A stretch of 64,000 bases of DNA from Arctopsyche grandis (GCF_051622035.1 NC_135357.1:15003001-15067000); one strand, 5' to 3'; shown: positions 14,160-29,100, counted from the stretch's first letter. Notes: generated by a model from the sequence alone, not told the origin. Translations and numbers: made by a program.

Positions 14160-17100
14160 TACTGGTGAAATTATAAATTTACCCAAATTTCAGTACGTCG
14201 TATCGTTTTCGGTATTTATTTTCAGTATTTGCAAAATCCGTTCCATTGTTCGCAGTTTTCTCAGAACTCACAAGTCGTAAAATCAAGTTCTCGAACAAAT
14301 TAAGTCATATGTGAATCATGTACACACAGAATTTATCAATAACACATACTTACGTATTTGGATATTTTCAATTTATCGACTGAAAATTATTTTGAATTTT
14401 TACGCTAATACTCGAAATTCAGGTTTTAAGTCATTACCCGCCCGGGTCGAGTCGAGTCCAGAAACCCTAATATATATGTACATTTATTGTTCGTATGTTT
14501 TTAGTTGAATTCTTCATTTAACGAAAATAGCAATCCAATGTATGTGTGTTTATTTCGGTACTCACATTCATCTTTGTCGATGGAAATATAAGTATTGCAA
14601 CTTTTCAAATAAATATATTCTCATCAGGAAAATCTATTCATTATTTTTTTCTTTTGCAAATGTGTAATTCAAATTATGTTTACTAAGTCATGCTTATGTA
14701 AATACTTTATCGATTTATAAAATAGTCTATAAGAGATGGAAGAAATGAAGAGATCGAACGTTTTATATACAGTGTTGAGTGTCGTAAAAAATATTTTTGT
14801 AGTATGTATCTTTAATTTTTGGAATAAGTCCAATATCTTACATATACATACATACATTCATATGTACATATGTATATCCAATATCAATTCCTGAATAATA
14901 AATAAGCTCTTGTCATAAACTCAAATGTTTTACATTTGAGCATTAAATACCTATATTTCAGCATATTTATACCTAAATGTTTCACATCATACCATTAAAT
15001 ATTGATTTATTGCAATCAAACTTGAATAATTATTTTATATCTACATATTATATAGTAATCATATTAAAAATTTTCTTAATGTATAAAAAACTACAAAATT
15101 AAAATTTACACCGTGCCACAAATATAAGCTGAAATTTTAAAAGTTGTTTATGGAAATTGTTGTTTTCATAAAGATAATCTTATTCGTTTGATAATATGGC
15201 ATTTTTCTGTTTTCGCCATTTTCTTTTGAGAGATCTCCTATTTCAGATGTTCCACTCCAACGCCGCCTCGTAATATCTCAAGAAAAGGTCACAAGGCTCG
15301 ATACTGAGATAGTGTAGCAAATTTAAACGGAAACCCTCGAAATCCCTCGTCTCAAAGAATGGTCCATTGCAACGATGCAACATCACCATTGTTCCCAGCG
15401 AGCTTAGTCTCTACAGGTTTTCGTTTAACCGAGAAAATACCCAACCCGGTTTCAAATACGTTCAACTCCAAATCATAAATCATACATGTTTATGTATTTT
15501 AAAAACAAGTAGAAGCGCAAAGTTCGCGTAGTAAAAATTTATTGTCATAATTTTTCATTCAATGCTGCACATGCAAAATATTCTGTCATTTGTATTTTCC
15601 GATGCAGCTGTTGTATTTATGAGTCTTTTGAACTGAATCAACCGTGAAAATAGTGTTATTAGTACACGAAGATCGTGGGCGATTCTACGAATATCAAACT
15701 TTGTATTAGTGTTTATAAATACACTTCGTTTTTCATGTTTTTCAATAAACTTCCATTTTTAGACTGGACTTTTATTCTGCGGCTTAAGATTATATTTTGC
15801 AACAGAAGGAAAATTTGATATTGAAAATCTTATACCGTACTCATCTCGTCCAGATTGAAAATTTGAGTCTGAATTTTTTATATGAAAATTCATGCACAAT
15901 TTGTCATACAGGCAGCGCCAAAAATATTGCAATTTTCTTTTTTTTATGATACAAGTCGCCATAAATTCCAGTTTTACTATCTCGCTGCGAATGTATGCGT
16001 GTGTTCTCTTTTTTTGTCGTAAACGTATCATCACTCCAATTTACGAGCGTAAACACTGGGGCGTTTTATAGCCAACGTTTAAATGCTTTTGACGATTAAC
16101 CCATTCGACTCGATACTGTTATCTTCAAACTAATACGTTCCGTTCGATCTCCATATAGTAGAAAGGATCACTGGTATAAAAACATCTTCTACAATCAAAA
16201 TAATTATTTCTGTCGTAACAGTGAAGTCCCCCACAGTTATCCGCACTCTTTTCTTCGACCATTAACTTTTATTACACTAATTCAGTAATGATTGATGGAC
16301 CAATTAAATATAGTGTAACAATTTCCTATGAATCGTACGTTTTAAGACTATTTTCCATTAAGAGCTTTGGAAGCTTTGTTGTTCAATTCCATTTTACAAT
16401 ATCCTCTCACGTAAAATAATAATAGCATGGAATTATAAAAACGAAAATGAGAAATTCCCCGAATTAATTCACACCCAGGGCACCCGAGAGCTTTTGCAAA
16501 ACGATGTAAGAACCGACTTAACTTGAAAATTCTTATTAAATTTAATTCGCACTTTTCTCTCTTCTCCTGCCGCTCCTTTTATTGGTGAATTTTTTTGTTT
16601 GTTGTTTCTTGTTGCCATCCTCTCGACTTTTCGTGAACTCAATTGTGTAAATTTTTTATATATGTACATACTTTGATGTATCTATTTTTGGACAGACGTT
16701 CATTTATGGGTAGCTACATTATTTTCTCAATCAACATTACGTTCATGATATATTTTCAAATATATGTTTTCATTAAAATAATAATGACTATCCGGTACAA
16801 ATATTGCGCATATGTTTCGGAGGCTTTGGCCCTCTCGACAAAATTAATTCGATATTTTTCGAGTGTTAACAAGTTTATTATATTGCTTCTACTTCAAGAT
16901 GATATATTAACGGTTTCCCGAATTTTCTTTTTTTCTTGCATTCACTTCCTACGGTTTTTCCGATATATCACTTTTTTTCTCATTTTTAATTTATGTAAGC
17001 CAGAGGCGTTGGCGAATATTTTTGATAAACGATCCCATCTAACTTATTATATAAAGAGAGTGTGACTAACATCGAAATTTTGTACACACGTCCTATGTAT

Positions 17101-20100
17101 ATTGATTTAAATTATTTTAATATTTTTTTACAGCCCGAGAGACTGAATGTGTTCAAAAATGACAAGGACAGCTGGGACTACACACGTGAGTTTTTATCAC
17201 ATATTTTATTTGTAATTATGATGTAGGCATCGTCCTGACGACGAGAACGTCTTCGTTGTTTGGAACGTTCAATATCGTTTTGTATTTTATGTGTTAAAAA
17301 GAAATACACGCAACACAAAGCATGGTCTATTGATTTTTTTCGAAAAGAATCAACTATTTTTGTATTGTGGCATGCAGCTTATTGTTATCATATTTATACA
17401 TAATCAAGTTACTTGTATGAATTCAGATGTATTATATAATCAGTATGACCCCCAACAATGCACCCTCAAAGAAAACACGATCAAGGCTAACATACACCAT
17501 TCAATGTCATTTAAAAATTATATACTTGTTAATCAACTAATAACATGAGAAATTAAACAAACATTTAACATTACCATTAACGTATTTTTTTTAATTACGC
17601 AAGTATACATACATATATAATATTAGAATGCCTTTTACTTCATAGGAGAAATTTTATTTTATTGTTAAAGCAATTAACAATTCATAAATTTTCTTTTTGT
17701 ATATTTTTAAACGAAAAAAAAAAACATTTATTGACCTTAAACTGGGTATATTATACATTTTTTTCGAAAACTTTAAATTACACATTATTTCTAATATACA
17801 AAAATAATAAAAAAAAATGACCCGATATATGTTGGTATATCTATATATTAACAAAATCAATTGGAATAGTATTTCTCTTACTGGATGTAGGCTTAATATG
17901 CTTGTGTATATTATACATTTATGTTTTTGGCGTTTTAATTGGCACTGGAGAAGAATTTTACGAGTTTCATCTAAAACATACATATTTCATTTTTCTTTTG
18001 ATCTTTGCTTCTGTTTCCTAACTAAAAATGTATTTTTTAAACAAGAAAATCGTCGAATGTCTCATGAAAAATTTACAAAAAAATCTCATTAATTAAAGCT
18101 ATCGCTCAATAGCGAGGATGACCTTGAATAAGATAAACGAATTTTTAATTTAAAAAAAATATGTTAATTGAATTTTTTATCCACTTTATTAATATACTGT
18201 TTTTAATTTGTTCTCAATTTATTATATCACTATCAGGCATAATATTAGATTCGTTTTAATTTGCGATCATGCAAAAAGTCCGCGAAATCATGCACATACT
18301 TATGTACATACAGATGTATGTAGCTGTCGTAATTATAAATGCACCGCGAGTTTAATTACAGCGAATTCACACTTTTGCAAATGCAAAAAACTAAGTGATT
18401 GCCATTCGGCAATGTGCAGGCCCGAATGTAAGCCTTGTACGTAATGCAATTATTTATTAATGGACCGTTTGCGCCCTGTATCAGGTGTGTCCGTGTGTCC
18501 CACGGGTGCTGCATCCGACACAAATGTGCATAACTCGGTGCATTTGATGCGCTCGTTCCCGACAAATATGCCATGCCCGTTTCACCCACGCCTGTCACAC
18601 CACTCTGACGCTTTAATCCGTTAAAACAATGCATATCTTGGGAATTCAACTTTGTCCCGTATTTACTGTCCATGAATACTAACGATTTAACGCTGCACAT
18701 TCCGTTACTAAGTTGCGTACAATGTAAAGGTTGATTCAACCGTTCGGCAGGATTTTATTGATAAACATCGGAAAATTGATATCAAGAGTAATGAAATGTA
18801 AAAATTACATCTGTTTCTGGAAATTGAACTTTGGGGGCCATAAAACGTTTGTTTATTGATTTTTTATTAAATGCGGCGCCGTCTCGTTGAAAGCAGAACT
18901 GATTTACATGTATTTCAATCAATTTAGACCATAATTACCGGTTTATTAGCAGATTTCATCTTGGATGATTGTCAATAAATTGTTTAAATATTTATATATT
19001 TCCATACTTTTATATATTTTATTACACCCATTTAATTGTACATCATTATTGTACCAAGAATTCCATATATTTTACAATTACAATTATATTTTTATACAAT
19101 ACCATAGAGACATCTATGGACAATAGAGTTTCCAATTATTCGACTTCATCAAGTATTCGAACATCGAATAGTAAAATTCGAAATATTCGAAAATTGAATA
19201 GTAAAATTCGGAATATTCGAATAGTTTTAAACAATAGAAAACAGTGTGAAATAATAATTCAAAATAATTTAAAATGATTGGGGTCCACATACATTAAAAT
19301 AAGTAAATTTATCGTCATACATATACTTATCTTATCGTCATACATAATTTTAATTTTAAAAATACGTATTTTAAAAATAATACTGCGATAAATGTTTCAA
19401 AATTTAATTTCGCCCTTAATTTTGTTTTCATTATTCCAGCTGTGGAGAACACTTTTTCAGTAGCAGTTGACGTTGGCTTAATTGTTAATAAAGTTTTTAG
19501 AAGGATATCAAAAGCTTCGGTTCTTTTATTAAAGTTATCCAAGTACTTTTTTCAACCTTTTGGAATTTGAAAAACGTACTTTTATAACGTGCACGCGCGT
19601 TCAATCAATTTATTTAATTTGAGAAAAAATACCCGGATCGATAGCGTGTCACTACGAACTCCGAAAAGTAGCTGACGTTCAAAACAACATAAATGAAACG
19701 AAATATTTCTGCTTATCCATAAAAATTGCGTTCCCGTTCCCGCTTCGGACCGTATTTTCGTTTCTGTTTCAAATAAACGCTGCAATAAGTTCTCATTCGT
19801 AAAATACATAAGTTCGATTTCTAAAGCGAAGAATTCCAATGTCAAGTTCCACGAATCCATTGCACTGAGGCGATAAAATGAATCTGAGTCGACGACTAAT
19901 ACGTCTTTCACACAATACTCTGTTGCGTTATACATTTAGAGTTAAAAATAAAATTGTATTATGTTAAAAAAATTCTATATTTGTAAAATATTTTCTTCAA
20001 ATTTCATTAAATAATTTCACGAATATTTTTTTTATAATTGCTGAAATATTCGAAGAACGAATATTTAAAAATAGGCCGAATATATTCGAATATCGAATAT

Positions 20101-23100
20101 TCGGATTGGAAACTCTAATGGATAAATTCAATATACAGCTTTTTTTTTCTAAAAATAAATACATTTTTACATATTTTAGTGAAATCGTGGGTAAATTTCA
20201 TAATAATCAACGAATCCCAGATGCTATAAACTCAAATTTGCCAGAAACTGAGATAGGGTGTCAATTTTGGTGGAACGGTTTTAACAATGAAATCAGATAA
20301 ATTGGCAAATTCTGATACCAAACAAACGATCTGGAGTCACACACCGTCGGTATACTGGCAGAAATTTATTAGTTAAAATTCCTTGTTTGAAGCTTTCTAT
20401 TTCGTGACCTAAATCATTATTCATTTTTTGTTATCAAATTCAATAACAAATTCAAAACATCAAATTTTTAACTTAACGTTCTCTGCCAGTATACCGACGA
20501 TATATCCAAGGTCTGGCCAGCAACATCGGGCCAGGGATTGATCCCACAGTTGAAATCATTATACGCCAACCACTGAGCTATATTGCAGGTTAAATTAAAT
20601 TTCCAGATACAATAACGATTGCCGATGTTCACTAATTAAATAAGTGTTTTATTTAACAACGAACGAACCGAATTGTTGGATCAGCCGTTACATATTATAA
20701 ATAGAAACTATGCACTTGTAAACATTTCCAATGTCGCCACACTTGTAACGCTTAATCATTGTTTTTTATCGGTCTGTAAAATTAATTTTATTTATTAATT
20801 ATTCGCTAATTGAAAAGCCTTGTTTTACGTTCACGCTTCTGAGGTGCATGAGCTTTTTTACTGTGCTAAAAAAATTGAACGCTGAGGGTTAAAACGCGAA
20901 AAGTTCATCCATTCGACATAATAAATCATCGTTTCGCTGAATCATCGCAATTCTAATGTATCCCACGAGTATTTACAGCGGCACGTTGCTGCCGAAAAGT
21001 TCTAGGACTGGATTTAATTTTCGATACGCAATCAAAGTTTACCGCGCTTCGGATGAAATCGTTCATGCGTATCTACGTTTTTGAACGCCTATCTTCGAAT
21101 AGGAATCTCCAAAACCAATAACCGCTATCGATTTGTGGTTTTCACTTCTATTGTAATAACTTTGTCCCAATCAAAACTTTGTGTTTCGAACGTGTTCGAC
21201 TAGGGTCATCCATTGTGGTTCCTCGGATAAACTTTCGATTTCTCTTTGGAACCAAGTTTAATTCAAAATTCTCCTTGAATTTTCTTTTAAATCATTTTTT
21301 TACATAATGCATTCTATTTTAAACATAATACATCAGCTTTTCAAATATTTTTTTTTATATTATCATATTTTTATTTTATCTAGATATATTAGAAATATCT
21401 ACAAATCAAATATTTATTATGGATTTCACATCTCAATCATTTTTTATTTATCTCTCGAGGTTTACCGTTTTCCTGATGAACTTTCGTACGGATTCTTCTT
21501 TGCAACTGCATATAAAAATGCAAATCCTAATACGAGACAATATAATTTCAAATATTGTATAATATAATACATTATTCTCGATTTTTTCACTTTAAATTAA
21601 AGTATTTCTGCTGAACCAATTCATCAACTATGTATATATTCATCAACTAAGGTATTGCTTGCATTTCCATTTGCCTTAACCTAATTTGCTCAAACCATTT
21701 CCGTAGCGAATAAACTCCAGCTTCTGTATCAAAGTCCTCCAAACACTATTTTTCGTTTGTATCACCCAAGTAATTTTATATTGTATTTATTCTAAAATGT
21801 TTTAAACTCATAGCTCAAATGAAATAAACTTTAAATGAGCCATTTTTTAAATAGTGGCGGAACTCCTATTTTCAGTTCCGAAAACACTACATATTTCTGT
21901 TTGACTTAATTCACAAATTTTTGTTACTTCTTTTTAATTCGATATGTCCAGAATCTCAGAAAAGCAGAATAAACTTATTAGAGGCCACCAGTTTTTTTAA
22001 ATATCTCAAAACAATAATGTTTTGCGACATATTTCTCGAAACGATGAAACTGAACTTTCAAATATAACGGCTCAAATATTGGGCAATAAAAACAGCACTA
22101 TCAACACCACAGCTAAAAGCTTCATTGAGCTGCCTGGTTGGTTATAAAAGTCAATCTTCTTCATCGTCCTTACACATTTTATCAACAGATATGCAATTCC
22201 TTTATCATATTCGACTTCGAGCCCTATACTTCATACAATTATGTTGTAATTACATTTTTAACGACACATGTTTCGCAAATCTTCCGAATTCCTCTTTTCC
22301 TACACACAACTTTTATCGTACACATTAAAACATACGTGGGAGTCGAACTTTGCTTACCAACCGACACAGGAAATTAGAACAGAAAATTGTTCCATGAAAG
22401 TTAAATGCGTCGTTTCGGTAGCTGTTACCAGTACCAAAAATTTCGGTCCACGCAAACACGAGTTTTCGGTCGCATCTTGTCCCGCACTTTGAGAACCGAT
22501 CGAAGGACCCGATAAAGGCGAGCACATACAAAGGATAATTAAATTAATCAACGATACTTATACGTTTGTGCGTGTTTTATTGTTGCCGGTGTTAATTTAT
22601 TAGCTGTGCCAGCTTTGTTGCCAGCCTCGTTTAACACAGTGGGATCGATATCTGTGCAGAATAATCGTAAATGGCACTGTTGTTACCATTGTTTCCCAAC
22701 GACGAAAGCTCATTGTTGTGTACGCCCATTATTGTATCGAATCTCAACAAAAAGCCGAATGGAGATTACTTCCATTTTGAATGTCTCCCATGCTCCCAAC
22801 AAAAGATTTTTTCCCTATGTGGGACTATTTTTTTCATCTTTGTTCTTAATCGCCAGCCATCTCGAACCTTCCCTCAACGTGATACAGTTTGAACTGCTTA
22901 TTTTCTAGTTTTGCATAAATGGCTTTTGATGCTTTGTAATCTAGTTTATATATTATAAAATTATCGAATTTTTCTAGGGAACAAAAATGTGCGGAATGTT
23001 AGTTGTAATTTTAAAATGTAATGCGAATATTACATGTAAATGTAATATTCGCAAAAATGACGTAAATATCCCATTCAATGTTCTTATTTGTTACGTTTTA

Positions 23101-26100
23101 TTATATACCTTATATTACGAATGTGTTTAGCCAGTGATGACGTATGGATGTGAAGCTTGGGCAATGAACGCCAAGTTGCTACACAAAGTCCAATGGACTT
23201 AAAGAAGTGTGGAACGCTGTATGCTTGGCATAACGAGGAAAGACAGGAAACGAAATGCGTGGGTGAGAAGTATGACAGGGGTAAGGACGAAATCACACAG
23301 GGAAATACGGCACTTCGTGTGCATGGCTCCCCGCTGTGGGGTGGTCTCCTACATTTCTTCAAATATGGGATACACCGTTATCGATCACTGTCAAGCAAGG
23401 ATAAATACACGGATACAATTTTACCGAAAACAATCCAGAGGGTCATTTTGGGGTGGGGCGTGCTGGGCGTTCCATGAAAATGTGCAAGGCACGGCCCATT
23501 GTTTTCGCATGTTTAAAATTATCTAAAAAAAAACACGTGTCACGTGCATCACTGTGTGTTTTCGCCCTATTGGATGTAGTGAAGATATTAAAATGGAATT
23601 GGGCGGGCCTCGTGGCTAGAAGAATAGACGAAAGGTGAACAAAAGAAGTGCTAGAATGGTACCCGAGAGAAAGCAAAAGGGTAAAATTAAGACCTCAGGG
23701 AAGATGGGTAGACGAAATTAGGAAAATGTGTGGGGTGAGTTGGATGAGAGCTGCGCAAAACAGAGACGAGTGCACGCGTGTTGGAGAGGCCTTCATCCAG
23801 CAGTGGATGGTGAATGGCTGTAGATGATGATGATTTATATCTTTTTCTTTACTCAATTTTTAAATGGCAAAATAAATTTTCATTCGGCACATAAAAGCTT
23901 TTTTTAAAATAGAATATCTTTATTTTTTATAAATATCAAAATATAGAAATGATCAATAATGTCTTAATTTTTTTACACTTATTTACATGACCATACATAC
24001 GTTTATGAATATTATTACTACTACCACTCTCGATACTCACCAATAAATGTCATCCATTGATTATAATAAATAGTGTCCAATGTGTAGGCATATGAAATTT
24101 GACATACAAAATTTAAATAAAAACCACCTCGTTTTTTTTTTATTTCGTGCGTATGGCTCATTTGCGTATTGTCTCTTCACCACCTACTTTCAGACTAACA
24201 TAAAGGGTTAATCAATCATTGATGTGTCTTTTGTCTGTGTGGGTCTGATTGATCAAAATCCAGAACTGCCTGCGGTGTGGCTTTTCTGTCCATAGTTTGG
24301 CTTTGCGCTCAGCCACAGACAGATCACTTGTGGGTAGCCGAGACCCTTCGGTGATCTATCACCTCAGGGTGGGTTCTCACATCCGCAAGAACACCCTGCG
24401 GTGTGTGCCCGTCACTCAAACTAAACACAATCGATTGACATATGTGCACAGATATTCCTATATGATGCGCGAATTATTTGCTCGAGTGATTATCCTAGCT
24501 TGGAACATTCTAATGTCGTTCCGTTCTAGGAACAAAACGTAATATGGGCTACATACTCGTTGTATGATTAATCGAAACTGCTATACAACTATCCCTCGGT
24601 TATACTTTATAAATTACATTTATTCTAGTAGTGGTTTTTTATAGACTATATATCACATTTTATGTAGCTTAGATTCACATCTTAGTCCCTCTCACATATG
24701 AGAATTGTTGCATGTAGTAATTTCCCTATTGTTTTTTTCGTTCGTTATTTATGTGTATTTTGTAAATTAGACATTAAATATATCGAATGTTTCTTATGTT
24801 TTGTATATGTGGATGTTTTGTGTGTGTGTGTGTTTTTTTTTTATTCAGGCTGTTATTGTTTATTTTGGGTAATACAGAAGTTGTATTACCTGGTTACCAA
24901 AAAAGTATTGCCTTTTATTTGCTTTAGCTCTAGGCGTTCAGTGTCGTTTTAGTTAACCATAGTTCCTGACCCAACCCTCTCAAAAAACTAAGGTGTAATT
25001 TGTTTACTATTCATTTTTCTATCAACATTTTACATTTTACATTTGAAACATGCTTTACACTTATTTTGCCACTTTAGCTACAAACATACTCGTGCTAAAA
25101 AATAAAGACCTTCTACAGACTCCTACATCGGTTGTCCCAAACGCAATGCACAACAACCCCAAAAAATATGACCACTTGTCGACACTCACCTCGGCAAGTG
25201 GTCTCGTTGCTTTGGGCGACCGCACAACAAGATTTGGGTACGTATTTTGTGATTTCATTGTGTTTTGTTCATTTTTACTCACCGACGCCATACTTTCAAG
25301 TCGCTTACGGGCAACGAACAGCGAGTCCTCTAATAGCTCACATAGACCTACCTCTTAGATCCGTGTGTTTAGTTTGGCTTGCCAAAGCGACTTGACCAGT
25401 GTTTTAGTGCAAATTAATACCTATTATTGTTCTACAATTCTAGTGAATTTATTATTTTTAAATTAACCTTTTAATGAAAATAACTCTTTCTCTCTCATAC
25501 CTCCTCCTCTTATCTCAATAATATATCTTTCTTCAAGCACATATATCAAAGACAAACACACTCGTATTAAATTATATATTGTAATTAAGTTGAGGATTTT
25601 AAGAAGCTAGTAAATAAAATAAAAGCAGAAACAAATATTTACACGGTCAAAAATAAAATAAAAAAAACCAGCAAAATTCAACTTCACTGATGATGTTGTC
25701 CCACCAGCTGCATATAAAATCAGGAAGAACATGTTTGTCCAGAACACACTACACGTAGTGAAAAACCGACATCCATACAACATAATTCATCGTACACGCT
25801 CTCTCTGCTTAAGAATGCCTTTTATCCATACTTGATATAACAACTAAAGTAACACGCCAAAAGTAACAACAAATAAAACCGCATGGAAAAGCATCGCGTG
25901 CGTGAAAAAAAACTAGACCTCAAAACCAACCACAGTCCAGACAGAGAGTTCAAACAGAGAATCAAAACGGCCAATAAAATAAAAACACAAATGGAGCACG
26001 CATGGCAGCCTTGACATATATTGGAGACATCATCATCATCATCATCATCCACCATCAAAACACTGAACCGAGACCCTAACCGAACTAACACCGGCAGGTG

Positions 26101-29100
26101 AACCTGAAGCACCGACACACCAACAAACCAACCGCTAAAGTGGCACCTCACCAACCAACCAACCACACGACACATGATAATTATATTGATGTAAATGTGT
26201 AAACACAGACCAAAACTGACACTCTTTGGCCTTTTCAACGAAACTAGTAGAGCTATATATGGTTTTTGCATTGGTCTCGTAATAAAGTTTGATATTGGGT
26301 AGTTATTTTGAAAGCATTGGTTCTTTTATATTTTATATACTGCTACCTCTTTATATATTGTCCAAGAATTATTACAATCACACTTTATAATGCAGTTTAT
26401 TGAGATTTTTCATCATAAAAGCCATGGTGATTTGTTGCGTGATTTTTTCATTTATTTATATTATTACAAGTGAAGCATATATATATATTGGTATGGAATT
26501 AAGCAAGATATCGATCATATTTCAAGTGAAAGGCACGCACGCACGCACATCAGTAGCTAAATATATATGTGTATATTTATACAATAGTACATATATAATA
26601 TTGACATAAATGCATATTATTTGTGTACTATTGGACGATGATTGATGCAGATTTATACCTATTTTTCTTTCAATATTTAATTATTTTGTCCTTAATGTAT
26701 AAATAAATATATGTGTGTGTGTGTGGATATACTGAAAAGTGTTATCTGGCTTCGCTGGGCTGGTTTTTCATTCGTGGGTTTCTTTTTTAAGATGATAATT
26801 GTGGATATAGAGAGAGACACGCCGTGGACTTTGCGAAGGAAAGTCATCGATAAACTGGAGTGTGTTTGTCTTTGTATGTGCAGGGTTGGGCTACCACGCC
26901 AAGGGCCGGAGAGAGAAAGAGGGCCTGGGTGGACAGGGCCCGAGACTCTCGAGTCGAGACCTCTGAGCACACTGTCTACCCTTCGCCTGCGCACCACTGA
27001 TGGTAAGTTATGGCGCCGGTTTGTATTTATTGTACAACAAAAACAATTCATGACTTCTCAATACATACGACGATGATCAGACTCAAACATGCCCCTCATT
27101 TGGTTCTATCAAACATTGGGATACTTCATTACAGGCGCGTTTCAGTGATACATGTACGAATCGGCCCCAATGATCCAGCGACTGTGTGCCAGACTGGCTT
27201 AATCGCCAGATTTCGTACACGAAAGCTGGGTCATCGGAGGGTGTGAGCTTGTAAGTGCAGACTGTTCTTCCTTTTTTTAGAACCTCGCTACCCCTCATAC
27301 AAAAGAACACACAGGACAAACTTCCTCGACGTTTCTCCACATTTTAACGTTTTTGTCCGTTGTGCATTTCAGTCAAGGAAGAAGGTTCTTCACCTCCGCA
27401 GCAGCCGCGATCTGCTCCACTGCTTCAGTCTCCGCAGTTTTCTGGCGGCCGTCCTCAACCCTATAGTAAGTATGCGATGCTCATGCAGAGTTGTATTTCC
27501 TTCTTCCACCCCCGTCTCATCGAACTACCTTTCATTGTTCGGTCAATACTTGGCGACAATTCCTGACGCTCAACTCAAGCATTCTTCTGGATTTTATACC
27601 AAAAATTTCACAAACTTGTTGAGTTTTTTTCTTTGCACGTTAGAAGACTTCCATTGAAGCTCATATCGAAAAAAAATGAATGAGAATGATCCACTTGATT
27701 GTATTTATATATTTTTTTCTATAAACAAGCACATGTTTGTATGTTTATATTGGGAACAATTTAAACGTCCATTTTATCAAATAAATGTGCATTTAAAAAA
27801 AATTTTGTACATCAAAAAAGTTTCTGTAGATTACAAAAAAATTGTATGCATTTCTAAATGATTGCATTAGAAACTTTGCTTTGATAATTGAAAAAAATAT
27901 TTGCTACCTAAAAAGCGGATGAAATGTGTATTAAAATGACAGATGAACTGCATCGGCAACATCGTGAATACCAAAATACGAACCAACCAGACATCGTGCA
28001 ATATGACCATCAGTTGATCATCATTATGCAATCAGTTGTCAATTCCAGAGTTGAGGCATCATTCATATTCATACGTAATACGTAAATAAAAGTAAACAAT
28101 TTTGACAGTTGACAGTTGTCAATAGCGAAAGACTGCAACGTTGCCACTTTTTGTATCTATTCTAATGCTAAAATCTGTTTTTTCGAATGATCCTTTCATA
28201 TTTTTCAATGGTTGCTTTATAATGCCAAAATATTTTATTCAATGCACAATACGAGATTGTTTAATGCACCGAAAATAATGCAAATTTTTAATGCACAAAT
28301 ATTTTTTTTGAGGTACAAAGTATTTTTCTCAATGTACAGCTAAATCGCAGCCGTTTATATTTAGCTATTTAAGTTTTCATATTATAGAAACAGAAAAACT
28401 CTTAATATAGATTTCACAAATAAATGAAAGGCGATTTTCGCATACTGAAGTGATATAATAACTAGTGAGCGGAACGGAAGCTTGCTGTTCATTGTTAATT
28501 GTTGGCCGTGCTTTGTTAAAGGTTCGCCGAACCTTTTTTTTGCACTCTAGCTTTGTAATAAGACCCAAAACGCTCGATTCCTGGAAAAAGCATGCTCCCT
28601 ATCCGGCCTTTAATAATAACCATTAAAACTTTTATAAAAAAAACCTACCTACGTATCATGTACATACAGGGCCGACGAGAGGGGGAAGCTGGGGTAAAAT
28701 TCCAGGGCCTGGACTATTCGAGGGCCCCATGTCGGGACGTTCGACTGACCGATATTGATATTTTATATTATTCTACATAAAAATACATATATTTATTTAA
28801 TGCTAAATGTTTATTAGTTTTCGATCCGCGCATTTTTTGTGTCCATGTAAAATCGTACCTGTTATATCATACTTTCTTAGCCAATTATTTTTAAAAATAA
28901 CAACCAAACATATAGGTATTTTTCTAGTAGTTCTGATATATTTTTCGCATATTAAAAATATATTTATAATATCTTTTATTAATTTATCATAGAGCCCGGA
29001 ATTATTTTTCCAGGGCCCGGGATTTCACTGCGCGGCCCTGAATATACATATACATATGTACATGAACTTTTCAAATAAAACGAGTTTCTTTTAAAATTAA

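Larger units (their letters stand above)
1489..17133 (+). other. 15.6-kb smooth intron
   Basis: This intron separates the RRM2 exon from the WDYT exon. It holds a TA-flanked MITE (2752-3012), a possible hAT relic (about 11200-12180), a LINE 3' fragment (13931-14022) and an AT/AC microsatellite (14044-14157). Stretches with higher GC than the surroundings lie near 6900-7270, 9990-10300 and 13130-13740; I see no coding homology in them and they could be regulatory. The remaining open frames are short and lack homology that I recognise. Confidence 0.6.
17186..27372 (+). other. 10.2-kb smooth intron
   Basis: The intron carries a hAT element (19124-20117), a SINE head (20510-20592), a small palindromic element (20345-20499), MITE copy 2 (21836-22074) and a LINE relic (23100-23830). 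Stretches with higher GC lie at about 18440-18740 and 24230-24420; they lack recognisable coding content. A candidate cassette exon is described separately at 26884-27002. The 149-codon minus-strand frame at 25822-26271 has no homology that I recognise. Confidence 0.6.

Noticed and set aside
20510-20592. functional tRNA gene on the minus strand
   Set aside because: A and B boxes are present but the acceptor stem does not pair, so a SINE head fits better.
25822-26271. 149-codon minus-strand frame with hydrophobic segments
   Set aside because: It has no homology that I recognise, contains a run of Asp from a (TCA)n repeat, and lies in an intron with no splice or promoter support.
28659-29048. 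8-bp target duplication for the hAT-like element at 28667
   Set aside because: The flanking 8-mers TGTACATA and AATATACA do not match; I keep the element on its termini only.
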